A stretch of 64,000 nucleotides of DNA, taken from contig NZ_CP128362.1 of assembly GCF_034274695.1 (NCBI RefSeq), positions 7,566,501-7,630,500 of the forward strand, given 5' to 3'. This document shows positions 46,895 to 56,993 of this stretch, piece by piece. This stretch comes from Chitinophaga sp. LS1 (GTDB lineage: Bacteria; Bacteroidota; Bacteroidia; Chitinophagales; Chitinophagaceae). The first letter of the stretch is position 1. Each line of letters begins with the position of its first letter. The position numbers and the translations under genes are program-made. Under the pieces are notes generated by a model that was not told the origin of the DNA, made no database searches, and saw only the letters and a list, made by a program, of their open reading frames with translations.

Positions 46895-48193
46895 ATGAAA
46901 AAGAATTTTCTCCTAATAATACTCCTGACAACGGCGGCGATTAGCTATGCACAGACAACCCTTTCGCGTAGTGAAGCGATTCAACTCGGGCTAAAAAACA
47001 GGTTTGACGTTCAGGCGATTCAATATGATGTAGCCATCGCAGCCAGTAAGGTAAAACAAACCACCAACGAGTGGTTACCAACACTTAGTGGTGACGGACA
47101 CATAAAGTATAGCCCGCAATTACAGAATACCGTTATTCCAGGCGGGATACTACCAGGATACGATGAAACAACACTATTACCACTCATGGTTAAAAATGAA
47201 ACAGTCTTCGGATTAAATCTAATCCAACCACTGTTCAATCCAATGTTAAAAACCGACACCAAACTGGCACAAACTGCACTCGCCCTACAGGAAGAAAAGA
47301 ACCACGCCGCGCAGATAGATATCATGCTGCAGATAAGCCGGGCTTACCTTGACGTTCAACTAAAAGGTTTACAAAAACGCATAGCCGCAGATATCGCGGA
47401 ACGCAATCATGAATATGAAATGATTGCAACGGGGATGTATAATAATGGTACGCTGATTGAAAACTATTATCTCCGGGCCATACTGGATCGCGAGAATGCT
47501 GACCAGCTGAGCAAACAGGCAGATCAGAATTATGAACTGAGTGTAATGAACCTTCGCTACCAATTGAATGTACCAGCTGAGACGACTCTCCTGCTCAGCG
47601 ATTCACTGGATGCCATTACCCTTGCCTATGATAAAACAAATGACGAGCGAACAGAAATCAAACAACTAGCCTTGCAACAGGAAGAAAATAAAATCAATCT
47701 GCAAAAATATAAACAGGAGCTGCTTCCTACCTTATCGATAAACGCAAATTATTCCCAGCTTTTCCTCTCGGATAAATTCAATTACGGTACTGGCAGGTGG
47801 TGGAGTCCCTTTAGCTATGTTACCCTCAATTTGCACATTCCTATTTCCGCCCATGTTAAAAATAAAGCCGTCTTAACTGAATACAGGCAAAAGATCAGTC
47901 AACACGAACTACTGCTACAACAGCGGGAAGCAGATATCAATTACGAAGTACAACAGGCTCGTACCTTACTGGCCAATGCCCTGCTGAACCAAAAAAATGC
48001 GAAGAATAGCTATGAATTATCAAAGACCATCTTTCACAATCAACAGGAGCAATACCGCCTTGGGGCCTTTGACTACAGTGCACTATTAGACACAGAGAAA
48101 AGCCTTAGCACTACCGAACGAAACTATATTCAAAGCGCATATGAATTAATGCTGGCACAGATCCAGTTACAAAAAGCAACAAATAATTTTTGA
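46895..48193 (+). CDS. TolC-family outer-membrane efflux channel
   Basis: A 432-residue protein with signal peptide about 1-19 (ending AISYAQ) and two TolC-type repeats of long coiled helices (LSRSEAIQLGLKNRFDV; YRLGAFDYSALLDTEKSL). It should form the trimeric exit duct of the preceding pump. Three bases before the siderophore-interacting protein gene. Confidence 0.92.
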   Translation: MKKNFLLIILLTTAAISYAQTTLSRSEAIQLGLKNRFDVQAIQYDVAIAASKVKQTTNEWLPTLSGDGHIKYSPQLQNTVIPGGILPGYDETTLLPLMVKNETVFGLNLIQPLFNPMLKTDTKLAQTALALQEEKNHAAQIDIMLQISRAYLDVQLKGLQKRIAADIAERNHEYEMIATGMYNNGTLIENYYLRAILDRENADQLSKQADQNYELSVMNLRYQLNVPAETTLLLSDSLDAITLAYDKTNDERTEIKQLALQQEENKINLQKYKQELLPTLSINANYSQLFLSDKFNYGTGRWWSPFSYVTLNLHIPISAHVKNKAVLTEYRQKISQHELLLQQREADINYEVQQARTLLANALLNQKNAKNSYELSKTIFHNQQEQYRLGAFDYSALLDTEKSLSTTERNYIQSAYELMLAQIQLQKATNNF

Positions 48194-48196
48194 GTT

Positions 48197-48889
48197 ATGC
48201 CAAATGTACCTAAATGGGTAGCCGACCAAATGGAAAACCTGCTACCTTCAAAATTTATGAATATCGAAGTGGGCGATATTTCCCAATACAGTAGGGAAAT
48301 TAAAGTGATCACCTTTCACACAGATCTTTCTAAAATTGATTGCTTTCCGGGTAGTGCTATTAATTTCCGGGTGAGTGATACGGAAATAAGACACTACACA
48401 CCTGTTGATTTCAACAAGACAAACGGCACCTTTGATATCTACTTTCATATTCATGGTAATGGCCCGGGTAGTCATCTGGCAGATCAGCTTACACCCGGCG
48501 ATCATCTGAAAGTATCAGTTCCTGGCGGCAGGAAAATATATGATCCAGGTAAACATACTCACTTCTTTTTTGGAGATGAAACAAGTCTTGGATTCTATAT
48601 CAGCCTGCTCGGGGAGATCAATAAAAACAATGGTAAGGCATTCGGCATATTTGAGTTGAATGAGCCAGATCTTCCTACTCCCTATAATATCAGAATTGTT
48701 CCCAAAACGCCGGATGCAGCGCTGGCAGAATTGGACAAGTACATAAATGAGTACAGGGAAGCCATATTCTACCTTACAGGTAACGTAGCTTCTGTACAGC
48801 AGTTTAGAACTGCTTTAAAAAAGCATGATGTCAGTTCCAGGAATATCAAATTACAAGGGTATTGGGCAGAAGGAAGTGTGGGGCTGTAA
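48197..48889 (+). CDS. Siderophore-interacting protein (FAD-type ferric-siderophore reductase)
   Basis: A 230-residue flavin reductase-like protein of the ViuB/SIP group, which reduces ferric siderophores in the cytoplasm. The FAD-binding barrel (about 15-110, with RHYTPVDF) is followed by an NAD(P)-binding part: GDETSLGFY and the C-terminal KLQGYWAEG. It is the fourth gene of the efflux operon with only three bases spacing, hinting that the pump handles a siderophore or related chelator. Confidence 0.82.
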   Translation: MPNVPKWVADQMENLLPSKFMNIEVGDISQYSREIKVITFHTDLSKIDCFPGSAINFRVSDTEIRHYTPVDFNKTNGTFDIYFHIHGNGPGSHLADQLTPGDHLKVSVPGGRKIYDPGKHTHFFFGDETSLGFYISLLGEINKNNGKAFGIFELNEPDLPTPYNIRIVPKTPDAALAELDKYINEYREAIFYLTGNVASVQQFRTALKKHDVSSRNIKLQGYWAEGSVGL

Positions 48890-48980
48890 AATGAGCCATT
48901 CAGTCAAGTTTTTTGAGCCATCAGGGAAATATACCATCCCACATTACCACCGAGCTTTGTACCATCAAAAAACGAAAACA

Positions 48981-49253
48981 ATGAATCAAATAGCTTTAGG
49001 TAATAATGGCCCGCTGGTATCAAAACTGGGACTTGGCTGTATGCGTATGTCAACAGCCTGGGGCGGCACAAACGACGAACATGAAAGCATTGCTACCATC
49101 CAACAGGCACTCGACAGCGGCATCAACTTCCTGAATACCGGCGATTTCTACGGCCATGGCGCCAACGAACTACTGGTAGGCAAAGCCATCAAAGGCAGAA
49201 GAGACGATGCCTTTGTCAGCCGGCGGCACCTATCTGCAACGATAATTTTGTAA
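48981..49253 (+). pseudogene. Aldo/keto reductase, truncated after about 80 residues
   Basis: The frame starts like a normal aldo/keto reductase (GPLVSKLGLGCMRMS, then ALDSGINFLNTGDFYG with the catalytic Asp/Tyr region, ELLVGKAIKGRRDDAFVS). After DAFVS it diverges into RRHLSATIIL and stops. Full-length members have about 330 residues, so the lysine/histidine active-site half is missing. The next AraC gene begins nine bases later. Confidence 0.75.
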
Positions 49254-49262
49254 TTTCATGCC

Positions 49263-50069
49263 ATGCTGAACCCGATCGAAATAATTCCTGGTGTTATCTT
49301 TTACTCTCACCTTACAGCTTCACGAAAGGAAGTAGCAGCATTCCTGGGGCATAGTACGCTTATCCTGATGGTAAACGGACAATTGACATTTGAAACATCC
49401 AGCCAGAAAACGACCCTTCAAAAAGGCGATATATTGCTGGTAGGCAAGAACCAATTGGCACAACTCAGGAAAACCCCTTCAGACGAAGGCAGCTATGAAA
49501 CAATCGTCATCATCCTGCAGGAAGAGCTACTGAGAAAAATCGCATTGGAAGAACAAATAGAAATCACTGAAAAATACATCGGTCCGGTAAATATGCTGAT
49601 TCCTTCAAATGATTTTATGCGGGGGTATTTTCAATCCGTGATACCATACGTACGTCATCAGGATGAAAAGATAAACAATGCCATGGGCATGATAAAAGTA
49701 AGAGAGGGTGTGCAATTGTTATTGCATACCCTCCCTTCATTACGAAATCTATTATTTGATTTTTCGATACATCATAAGATCGATCTAAGAAAATTCATGC
49801 TTAGCAATTATCATATCAATGTACCCATAGAAAAATTTGCACAGTTAACAGGAAGAAGTCTGGCGGCATTTAAACGTGATTTCAACAAAGTATTTGATGC
49901 AGCTCCCCGGCATTGGCTCCTTGAAAAACGACTCACCGAAGCACGCCATCTCATAGAGAAAAAGCATAAAAAGCCATCCGCCATCTACCTCGATTTAGGC
50001 TTTGAAAGCCTTTCTCATTTCTCCCGCACCTTCAGGAAGATGTTTGGCAAAGCCCCCTCTGAAATATGA
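49263..50069 (+). CDS. AraC-family regulator
   Basis: A 268-residue regulator with a cupin-like N-terminal sensor (about 15-110) and C-terminal HTH (about 165-265, VPIEKFAQLTGRSLAAFKRD, AIYLDLGFESLSHFSRTFRK). The ExsA-like N-terminal pattern is common in Bacteroidota. A TAATTTTG box at 49243-49250 lies within the end of the truncated reductase frame and may be its promoter. The expected neighbour gene, an aldo/keto reductase, is truncated. Confidence 0.88.
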   Translation: MLNPIEIIPGVIFYSHLTASRKEVAAFLGHSTLILMVNGQLTFETSSQKTTLQKGDILLVGKNQLAQLRKTPSDEGSYETIVIILQEELLRKIALEEQIEITEKYIGPVNMLIPSNDFMRGYFQSVIPYVRHQDEKINNAMGMIKVREGVQLLLHTLPSLRNLLFDFSIHHKIDLRKFMLSNYHINVPIEKFAQLTGRSLAAFKRDFNKVFDAAPRHWLLEKRLTEARHLIEKKHKKPSAIYLDLGFESLSHFSRTFRKMFGKAPSEI

Positions 50070-50113
50070 AATATTGTATTTTCGCAGTATGAATAAGCAG
50101 GGTTAACTAACGC

Positions 50114-50908
50114 CTACTCATCATTGAGACACAATGCCTCTATCACATCCAATACCCCTTCCTCATTATTATCCTTCTCTGTTACAAAATTAGCCACCTC
50201 CAGGATCTTTGGATATGCATTCTTCATCGCATAACTATATTTGGCCGCCTTCATCATTTCATAATCATTCATAAAGTCGCCAAATACCAGCGTTTCATCA
50301 GGAGTGATCCCATTCACCTGCTGTAACATCTGCACAGCTTCGCCCTTATTGGCATCCATACGTGTCACATCAACCCAGAGAGTTCCACCCAATGCGACTT
50401 TCAGCCTATCAGCAAATTGTACATAATGAGGATAGCTGTTTTGATCGGCACCTTTTAAATCGAGTACAGACATCTTCAATATTGGCTCTTCCACCTTTGT
50501 CAGGTCTTCCACAATTTTGATATTCTTCTGGTAGATCAGTACTTTTTCCAGCAATACTTTATCCTCGCTTTCCAGGAACCAATAATCCTTTCCGCAAAGC
50601 ACAGGATAGGTATTGGCAATACCACGCGATGTATTCACTAATGCAGCTAATTCAGAATGCGGCAATGGCTTCGCCATAATCTCCCTTTTATCATGCATGA
50701 TAAAACTACCATTGTCTGAAACGGCATAAACATGCGCCATCAAAGGTGGAAAATTTTCAGTAATACTGAAATGTGGTCTGCCAGTGGCAATGCCGAGCTT
50801 GATTCCTTTCTTAAACAGGCGGTTGGCTATATCCCAAAAGCGTTTAGGTACTTCATGCTGATCATTTAACAAAGTACCATCCAGATCTGTAACTACTAAC
50901 TTAATCAT
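50114..50908 (-). CDS. HAD-superfamily phosphatase, Cof-type
   Basis: A 264-residue hydrolase: VTDLDGTLLND motif I, IATGR motif II, FGDFMNDYEM motif IV, with a C2 cap between. Same family and length as the protein encoded at 42157, though clearly diverged. Likely acts on sugar phosphates or pyridoxal phosphate. Convergent with the AraC gene. Confidence 0.88.
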   Translation of the reverse strand: MIKLVVTDLDGTLLNDQHEVPKRFWDIANRLFKKGIKLGIATGRPHFSITENFPPLMAHVYAVSDNGSFIMHDKREIMAKPLPHSELAALVNTSRGIANTYPVLCGKDYWFLESEDKVLLEKVLIYQKNIKIVEDLTKVEEPILKMSVLDLKGADQNSYPHYVQFADRLKVALGGTLWVDVTRMDANKGEAVQMLQQVNGITPDETLVFGDFMNDYEMMKAAKYSYAMKNAYPKILEVANFVTEKDNNEEGVLDVIEALCLNDE

Positions 50909-50964
50909 GTTGCAAAGTTACTATCTATTATTGGGAAATCGGGTTTAACGAAAGGTGTGATCGA

Positions 50965-51711
<747 letters not shown>

Positions 51712-51714
51712 TCT

Positions 51715-52287
51715 GCCAAAGACGCTGACTCACTCGCATTCGTAAAGGACTCAGGGAAAATTGAATTCCGGGTAGGCGAAAAAAAAGATTACTTCAATGA
51801 CCCTGACGGAAAATTGTCTGATAACACCGCCCCCCTACTGCTTTCACAGGTTGATAATACCAAACCTTTTACATTAACTGTCAAAGTTACACCTAATTTT
51901 ACCCAAACAGGTACTTATAATGCCGGTGTTTTGTATATTTACGTCAATGATAGTCTCTATCAAAAGCAATGTTTTGAACAGGACGAACGTGGAAAGCACC
52001 GTGTGGTCACTGTAAGAACAAAAGGTACTTCCGACGATAATAACCATGATATCGTGGAACAGGGCTTCGTTTACATGAAAATATCATCTGATACCAAAAC
52101 GGTGGCCAGCTATTATTCCCTGGATAACCAAAACTGGCAGATGGTACGATTGTATAAAAACGATTACCCGCAAACGATATGGGTGGGCATTAGCACACAA
52201 TGTCCTATCGATACAGGTACCACAAGCAATTTTGAAGACATCAGGCTCGATCAGCACAGTGTAAGCGATTTTAGAATGGGAAACTAA
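51715..52287 (+). pseudogene. DUF1349 protein, 5'-truncated
   Basis: The frame from 51715 (DADSLAFVKDSG, FNDPDGKLSDNTAPLLL, WVGISTQCP) matches the concanavalin-like DUF1349 domain, a putative secreted carbohydrate-binding protein. The signal peptide and first strands are missing, and upstream the frame enters antisense of the LuxR-type gene. Both divergent genes appear to have lost their shared upstream region at about 51712. A GH97 gene follows 25 bases later. Confidence 0.65.
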
Positions 52288-52312
52288 ATTACAGGTCAAT
52301 AATTTCCATGAT

Positions 52313-54262
52313 ATGATAAAACGTACGTTGCTATGCCTCTTAGCTACCGCATTTGCCGGTACTGAAGCCTTTTCTCAGAAAAACGATGTTCTTGTTAAAA
52401 GTCCGGACAACCAACTACTGGTCAATGTTCAGCTCCGGGAAGGAAAAGCTTATTATAGCGTTACCTATGCCGGCAAACAGGTATTGGAGCCATCGCAATT
52501 AGGACTGGTGAGCAGTATCGGCGATTTCTCCCAACAACTACAATGGGCTGGTAACAAAAAGCAACCCGTGCAGGAACAATACACTCTTAACAGATCGAAA
52601 GTAAGCAAGGTAGATTATAAGGCGAATGAACTGCGTTGTGCTTTTACCAATGCCGGCAAAGATACAATAGAGGTGCTGTTCCGTGTGAGCAACCGGGACC
52701 TGGCCTTTTCCTACCGCATTCCTCAGAACGGCAAAGGCCCCCTCACCTGTACGGTAGAAAAAGAAGTAACCGGTTTCGACTTCCCCGCAGCAACGACTAC
52801 GTTTATCACACCACAGGCATTGCCCATGAGCGGCTGGATGAAAACAAAACCCTCCTACGAGGAAACTTATACACTCGATGAGCCTATAGGCACCGCCTCA
52901 CAATATAAAGCAGGATATACCTTCCCGGCATTGTTCCATGTAGCCGGCCAGCAATGGGCATTGGTTTCCGAAACAGGCGTGGCGGGCAACTATGTGGGTA
53001 CACACCTGAGTGATGGTACTGCTGATGGTCTGTATACGATCGCTTTCCCCCAAAGCGGTGAAAACAACGGACAAGGGCCGGTAAGCGCCAGTGCGCCCCT
53101 ACCTTTACAGACTTCCTGGAAAACCATTACCGTAGGTAATGACCTTAAACCCCTTGTTGAATCTACAGTAGCCACTGATGTCGTAAAACCGGTGATCAGT
53201 TCTAAAAAAATATTTACTCCCGGCCGTGCTGCCTGGAGCTGGATTGTATGGCAGGATAGCAGTGCCAATTACAATGACCAGGTGACTTATATCAATATGG
53301 CTGTTCAACTGAAAGCGGAATATGTATTGATCGATGCATTCTGGGATACACAGATCGGTAAGGAGAAAATGGAAGAATTAGCACGTTACGCAGCCTCAAA
53401 AGGGGTTGGGCTGATACTCTGGTACAATAGCAATGGATCCTGGAATGATGCCCCACTTACGCCCAGGAACCGCATGAATGAAAGAGACGTGCGCAGAGAA
53501 GAAATGGCCTGGTTACAAAAAATAGGTATTAAAGGATTAAAAGTTGATTTCTTCGGCGGAGATAAACAGGCAACGATGCAATTGTACCACGATATTTTAG
53601 TGGATGCGGCTGACTTCGGCCTGGTCATTAATTTCCACGGCGCCACCCTGCCAAGGGGCTGGGAAAGGATGTACCCGAACTATGTAACCAGCGAAGCCGT
53701 ACTGGCATCAGAAAACCTCGTCTTCCAGCAATCATTCTGTGATAACTATCCGCAAACCGCTACCATCTATCCATTCACACGCAATGCAGTGGCGCCAATG
53801 GATTTTGGACCGGTATTCCTCAATAAACGCTTAAGCCGTACCCAACAAAAAGGTTCTATCAGACGTACTACAGATGCATTTGAAATGGCAACTGCCGTAC
53901 TGTTCTTTTCATCAGTGCAACACTGGGGTTTAACACCCGATAATATGACAGGAGAACCGGAATACCTGCTGGACTTTATCAGGAATGTACCCACCACCTG
54001 GGATGAAACCCGCCTGATCGATGGCTATCCGGGCAAATACTGTGTAATAGCAAGACGCAAAGGTACCAAATGGTATGTAGCCGCAGTGAACGGAGAACCG
54101 AAAGAGAAGACATTGACAATCGCACTGCCCATGCTGGCAAATAAAGAAGTATCTATCATTAAAGATGGGGATGGGCAATCCTCCACACTACAAAAACAAA
54201 AAATAGGTTCAACGATCACGCTTACCTTGAAAAAAGCCGGTGGCGCTGTACTGTTTAACTAA
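52313..54262 (+). CDS. Secreted GH97 glycoside hydrolase (retaining type, alpha-galactosidase-like)
   Basis: A 649-residue exported enzyme with signal peptide about 1-21 (AFAGTEAFSQ). N-terminal beta-supersandwich (about 25-275), catalytic barrel (about 280-560) and C-terminal beta domain. GLKVDFFGGDKQ carries an Asp at the position of the nucleophile in retaining GH97 enzymes, which favours alpha-galactosidase-like over inverting alpha-glucosidase activity. It has probably lost its promoter neighbourhood, as the preceding DUF1349 gene is truncated. Confidence 0.9.
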   Translation: MIKRTLLCLLATAFAGTEAFSQKNDVLVKSPDNQLLVNVQLREGKAYYSVTYAGKQVLEPSQLGLVSSIGDFSQQLQWAGNKKQPVQEQYTLNRSKVSKVDYKANELRCAFTNAGKDTIEVLFRVSNRDLAFSYRIPQNGKGPLTCTVEKEVTGFDFPAATTTFITPQALPMSGWMKTKPSYEETYTLDEPIGTASQYKAGYTFPALFHVAGQQWALVSETGVAGNYVGTHLSDGTADGLYTIAFPQSGENNGQGPVSASAPLPLQTSWKTITVGNDLKPLVESTVATDVVKPVISSKKIFTPGRAAWSWIVWQDSSANYNDQVTYINMAVQLKAEYVLIDAFWDTQIGKEKMEELARYAASKGVGLILWYNSNGSWNDAPLTPRNRMNERDVRREEMAWLQKIGIKGLKVDFFGGDKQATMQLYHDILVDAADFGLVINFHGATLPRGWERMYPNYVTSEAVLASENLVFQQSFCDNYPQTATIYPFTRNAVAPMDFGPVFLNKRLSRTQQKGSIRRTTDAFEMATAVLFFSSVQHWGLTPDNMTGEPEYLLDFIRNVPTTWDETRLIDGYPGKYCVIARRKGTKWYVAAVNGEPKEKTLTIALPMLANKEVSIIKDGDGQSSTLQKQKIGSTITLTLKKAGGAVLFN

Positions 54263-54266
54263 CGAC

Positions 54267-54291
54267 ACGGGGCCTAAAGCCCCGTTTTTTT
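54267..54291 (+). terminator. Terminator after the GH97 gene
   Basis: Arms ACGGGGC and GCCCCGT around CTAAA, then seven T. The stop codon of the convergent TetR gene lies at its edge. Confidence 0.85.
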
Positions 54292-54883
54292 ATGCCTTCA
54301 ATGTGTCCAGGTAGTATTTAAGCTGCTTCAGATATAGCGTATACGGACTCCTGCTATTCGCCAGCTTCCCAAAGTTGCGCACCCCCCAATAGCCAGACAT
54401 TACAAACATCGTCACCTGCTTTGCATTCACATCCTTTCGTATTGTCCCGCTTTTCTTTCCCCTCTCAACAGTAGCGGTCATCAACTTTGTCCACTGCTCG
54501 GTCACTTCATTCAATACATTGTTAAAATCCTCATTCCAGGGGCACATTTCACTAGCCAGATTAGCCACAGGACAACCATACTCAACTTTCATAAATTCAT
54601 CCTTCATCAACAAATGATACATCAGGTTATAAATAGCATCCAGTGCTGATCCTTCTTTTTCCAAAGGCGCTATAAAACTACTCGTAAGCGCAGGTTTCAT
54701 CAGTTCATTGATAATTGCCACCCCCATTTCGTCCTTATTTTTGAAATGGTAATAAAAGGCGCCTTTTGTTACCTGGGTAGTTGCAATAATATCATCAACA
54801 CTGGTTGTCTTATACCCTTTCACATAAATTAACTCAAATGCTTTCTGTAAAATATTTATCCTTGTTGCCTCCGCCTTTTTCAT
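54290..54883 (-). CDS. TetR-family repressor
   Basis: A 197-residue repressor. The N-terminal HTH (about 8-50, VDDIIATTQVTKGAFYYHF) is followed by an all-helical ligand domain with MKVEYGCPVANLASEM. It is the last gene of a minus-strand cluster with two small membrane-protein genes, and a 32-base palindrome in front of that cluster is a likely operator. Ligand unknown. Confidence 0.9.
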   Translation of the reverse strand: MKKAEATRINILQKAFELIYVKGYKTTSVDDIIATTQVTKGAFYYHFKNKDEMGVAIINELMKPALTSSFIAPLEKEGSALDAIYNLMYHLLMKDEFMKVEYGCPVANLASEMCPWNEDFNNVLNEVTEQWTKLMTATVERGKKSGTIRKDVNAKQVTMFVMSGYWGVRNFGKLANSRSPYTLYLKQLKYYLDTLKA

Positions 54884-54896
54884 CTGGATGTTTATT

Positions 54897-55001
54897 TTAA
54901 TCGTTCAGTTCCTCACATTCAAAACCATTATCTTCCAGGAGTTGAATGATTGACCCTGCAATTTCGGATTTAATTTCTATACGTAGCACATTATCACAAT
55001 C
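54897..55001 (-). pseudogene. Relic of a small HMA-like (metal-chaperone fold) protein
   Basis: A 34-codon frame reads DCDNVLRIEIKSE, then IQLLEDNGFECEELND and a stop. I recall short Bacteroidota proteins of about 70 residues with a DCDxILRIE...GxxCEEL ending. A stop codon directly precedes it and the N-terminal half is missing. It lies between the DUF3817-type gene and the TetR gene in the same direction. Confidence 0.45.
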
Positions 55002-55054
55002 CTACAGATCAAAACTCCATCTGGCAAAGGAATCACTTTGAGACAGATAACTAC

Positions 55055-55375
55055 TTACCTGTTTTCATTATTGGCTTGTGGCGCAAGTATGTATTTATCA
55101 ACATAAAAAGTTCCGAATGGTATAATACAGGCAACTAACACCTTCCACGAAACCTCGGAGAACTTCCATTTGTACGTCACACCTACGCTGAGTGTCGTGA
55201 TGACAAATAAGGTAAAAAGCAACCCATGAATAGGCCCCATCGTCTTTACCATGGCTGGCTGCCCACCCCAATACTTTAATGGCACAGCAATAAACACCAA
55301 AATCAGCAGGGAAATACCTTCGAAAAATCCAATGATCCTGAGGCGTCCTATGGGCGTCTTGAAAAGTTGTAACAT
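55055..55375 (-). CDS. DUF3817-type small membrane protein
   Basis: A 106-residue protein with three membrane helices (FFEGISLLILVFIAVPLKY, GPIHGLLFTLFVITTL, VLVACIIPFGTFYVD), the pattern of DUF3817 (YdzA-like) proteins of unknown role. The ATG at 55375 is preferred; the longer frame overlaps the upstream gene. It is 15 bases behind the preceding membrane-protein gene in one operon. Confidence 0.8.
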   Translation of the reverse strand: MLQLFKTPIGRLRIIGFFEGISLLILVFIAVPLKYWGGQPAMVKTMGPIHGLLFTLFVITTLSVGVTYKWKFSEVSWKVLVACIIPFGTFYVDKYILAPQANNENR

Positions 55376-55389
55376 AACACTAAATAAGA

Positions 55390-55830
55390 TTAAAATGATC
55401 TGAAATAAGGCCGGTGAGCCAATGGTGAAAAAGGCCATGGTATGGCGATCAATATGATCAATAGCGCCAGTGAAAACCATAGCAGTATCGTCATGAATTT
55501 CAATTTATCTGTTTCCATCCGCTTTGCTTTGGCGGAGCCTATTGTGATTATGATAATAGCAATTACCATCAATGCAATGTGTAAATAACGAAAGAATGTA
55601 TACTCTTCAAACACATTATATCTGATAACAGGACTAATAATATAGAGGTAAAGACCAAGCATCAACTGTATATGTGCAATAGTCGCAGTCAAATGTCTGA
55701 AAGTATTGTCAGTAGAGGAAAAAACCTTGTTTTCCCGCACGCCGTTCCAGGCCATTATTATACAATAAACAAGACTGATAAGTACAAGGTAACGGTTAAT
55801 AGAATGTAATACTAAAATCGTCTGATACAT
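55390..55830 (-). CDS. Four-helix membrane protein of unknown function
   Basis: A 146-residue integral membrane protein with four helices. Histidines lie near helix ends (LHSINRYLV, RHLTATIAHIQL, RYLHIALM), a layout reminiscent of small b-type haem proteins, but I do not recognise the family. First gene of the TetR-linked operon, with the operator palindrome 30 bases upstream. Confidence 0.75.
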   Translation of the reverse strand: MYQTILVLHSINRYLVLISLVYCIIMAWNGVRENKVFSSTDNTFRHLTATIAHIQLMLGLYLYIISPVIRYNVFEEYTFFRYLHIALMVIAIIIITIGSAKAKRMETDKLKFMTILLWFSLALLIILIAIPWPFSPLAHRPYFRSF

Positions 55831-55859
55831 AGTTAATCACTTGAACAATGCAAAAGTAA

Positions 55860-55891
55860 TACAAAAACATACTAGTTAGTATGTTTTTGTA
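55860..55891 (-). promoter_or_regulatory. TetR-type operator palindrome
   Basis: Fifteen-base arms (left arm TACAAAAACATACTA) pair perfectly around GT. Its core ACATACTAGTTAGTATGT is the kind of site bound by TetR/AcrR repressors. It lies just upstream of the operon that ends in the tetR gene, suggesting autoregulation. A TACTTTTG box (minus strand) follows at about 55847-55854. Confidence 0.7.
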
Positions 55892-55900
55892 AAATTAAAT

Positions 55901-55924
55901 AAAAAAGGCAGCGTTTCCGCTGCC
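55901..55924 (-). terminator. Terminator of fabH
   Basis: Minus strand: arms GGCAGCG and CGCTGCC around four bases, then six T. It insulates fabH from the TetR-controlled operon. Confidence 0.8.
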
Positions 55925-55946
55925 TGCAATATTGTAATATCAGATC

Positions 55947-56993
55947 TTATATTGTTACGCTTTCTGGTAATGCATATTCAAATTGCTCCTTTTTTGCGAT
56001 TAACTGTCCCCACCTCAAACAGGTAGCTCCCCACGAAAATCCTGCACCAAATGTAGTGATCAGCAAATTCTGACCTGGCTCAAAATCTTCTGCAAAATCC
56101 CACAATACTAACGGTACTGTTGCCGAAGTAGTATTCCCGTATCTTTCTATATTGATCTTTACCTTTTCAAATGGAATATTGAGTCTGTCGCTCACAGCCT
56201 GGATAATTCTCATATTTGCCTGGTGTGGAATGACCCAGTCAATTTCGTTTGCATCCAGGTCATTGAGATCCAGGGCTTCACCAGAGGCTGTAGCCATGGA
56301 CTCTACCGCATTCTTAAATACCAATGCACCATGTTGTTTGATATAGTGCGCTCTGTTCTGTAAGGTTTCATTCGTAGCAGGCAGTCTTGACCCACCGGCT
56401 GGTACCAGCAGCGCGTCATTTCCTGCGCCATCAGTTCTCAGTACACTATCCATTACCCCGTAGTTTTCAGTGGTAGGTTCGAGCAAAACGGCTCCTGCAC
56501 CATCTCCAAAGAGAATACAGCTGTTTCTGTCATTATAATCAACGATAGAGCTCATTTTATCCGCCCCCACCACAATGACTTTCCTGTACCTGCCGCTTTC
56601 GATCAGACTAGCCCCCATAGTCAGACCAAACAGGAAACCACTGCAGGCCCCATTGAGGTCAAAACCAAAAGCATTGCTAAGTCCGCTTTTTTTACATACC
56701 AGGCTACTGGCTGGTGACAATAAGTGGTCCGGAGTAGCAGTGGCCAGAATGACCGCCTCAATCTCTTCTGGTTTTACCTGGTAGGTATCCAGTAAGTTCC
56801 TGATGGCTGATGCTGCCAGATCCGAAGTAGCTTCATCTTCTGCGGTTGCAATACGTCTTTCTTTAATACCAGTACGCTGTTTGATCCATTCGTCGGAAGT
56901 ATCTACGATTGTCGATAAAAACTCATTTGTCAAAATATTCGATGGTACATAGCCTCCTAGTGCGCTGATGGTAGCTCTGATATCCTTTCTCAT
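55947..56993 (-). CDS. fabH: Beta-ketoacyl-ACP synthase III
   Basis: A 348-residue thiolase-fold enzyme that condenses acetyl-CoA with malonyl-ACP to start fatty-acid synthesis. Catalytic Cys117 (LNGACSGF), His in VIPHQANMRI and Asn in RYGNTTSAT are all present. Length is near the usual 310-350. It is alone here and not in a fab cluster, so it may be a second copy with a specialised primer or secondary role. Confidence 0.95.
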   Translation of the reverse strand: MRKDIRATISALGGYVPSNILTNEFLSTIVDTSDEWIKQRTGIKERRIATAEDEATSDLAASAIRNLLDTYQVKPEEIEAVILATATPDHLLSPASSLVCKKSGLSNAFGFDLNGACSGFLFGLTMGASLIESGRYRKVIVVGADKMSSIVDYNDRNSCILFGDGAGAVLLEPTTENYGVMDSVLRTDGAGNDALLVPAGGSRLPATNETLQNRAHYIKQHGALVFKNAVESMATASGEALDLNDLDANEIDWVIPHQANMRIIQAVSDRLNIPFEKVKINIERYGNTTSATVPLVLWDFAEDFEPGQNLLITTFGAGFSWGATCLRWGQLIAKKEQFEYALPESVTI

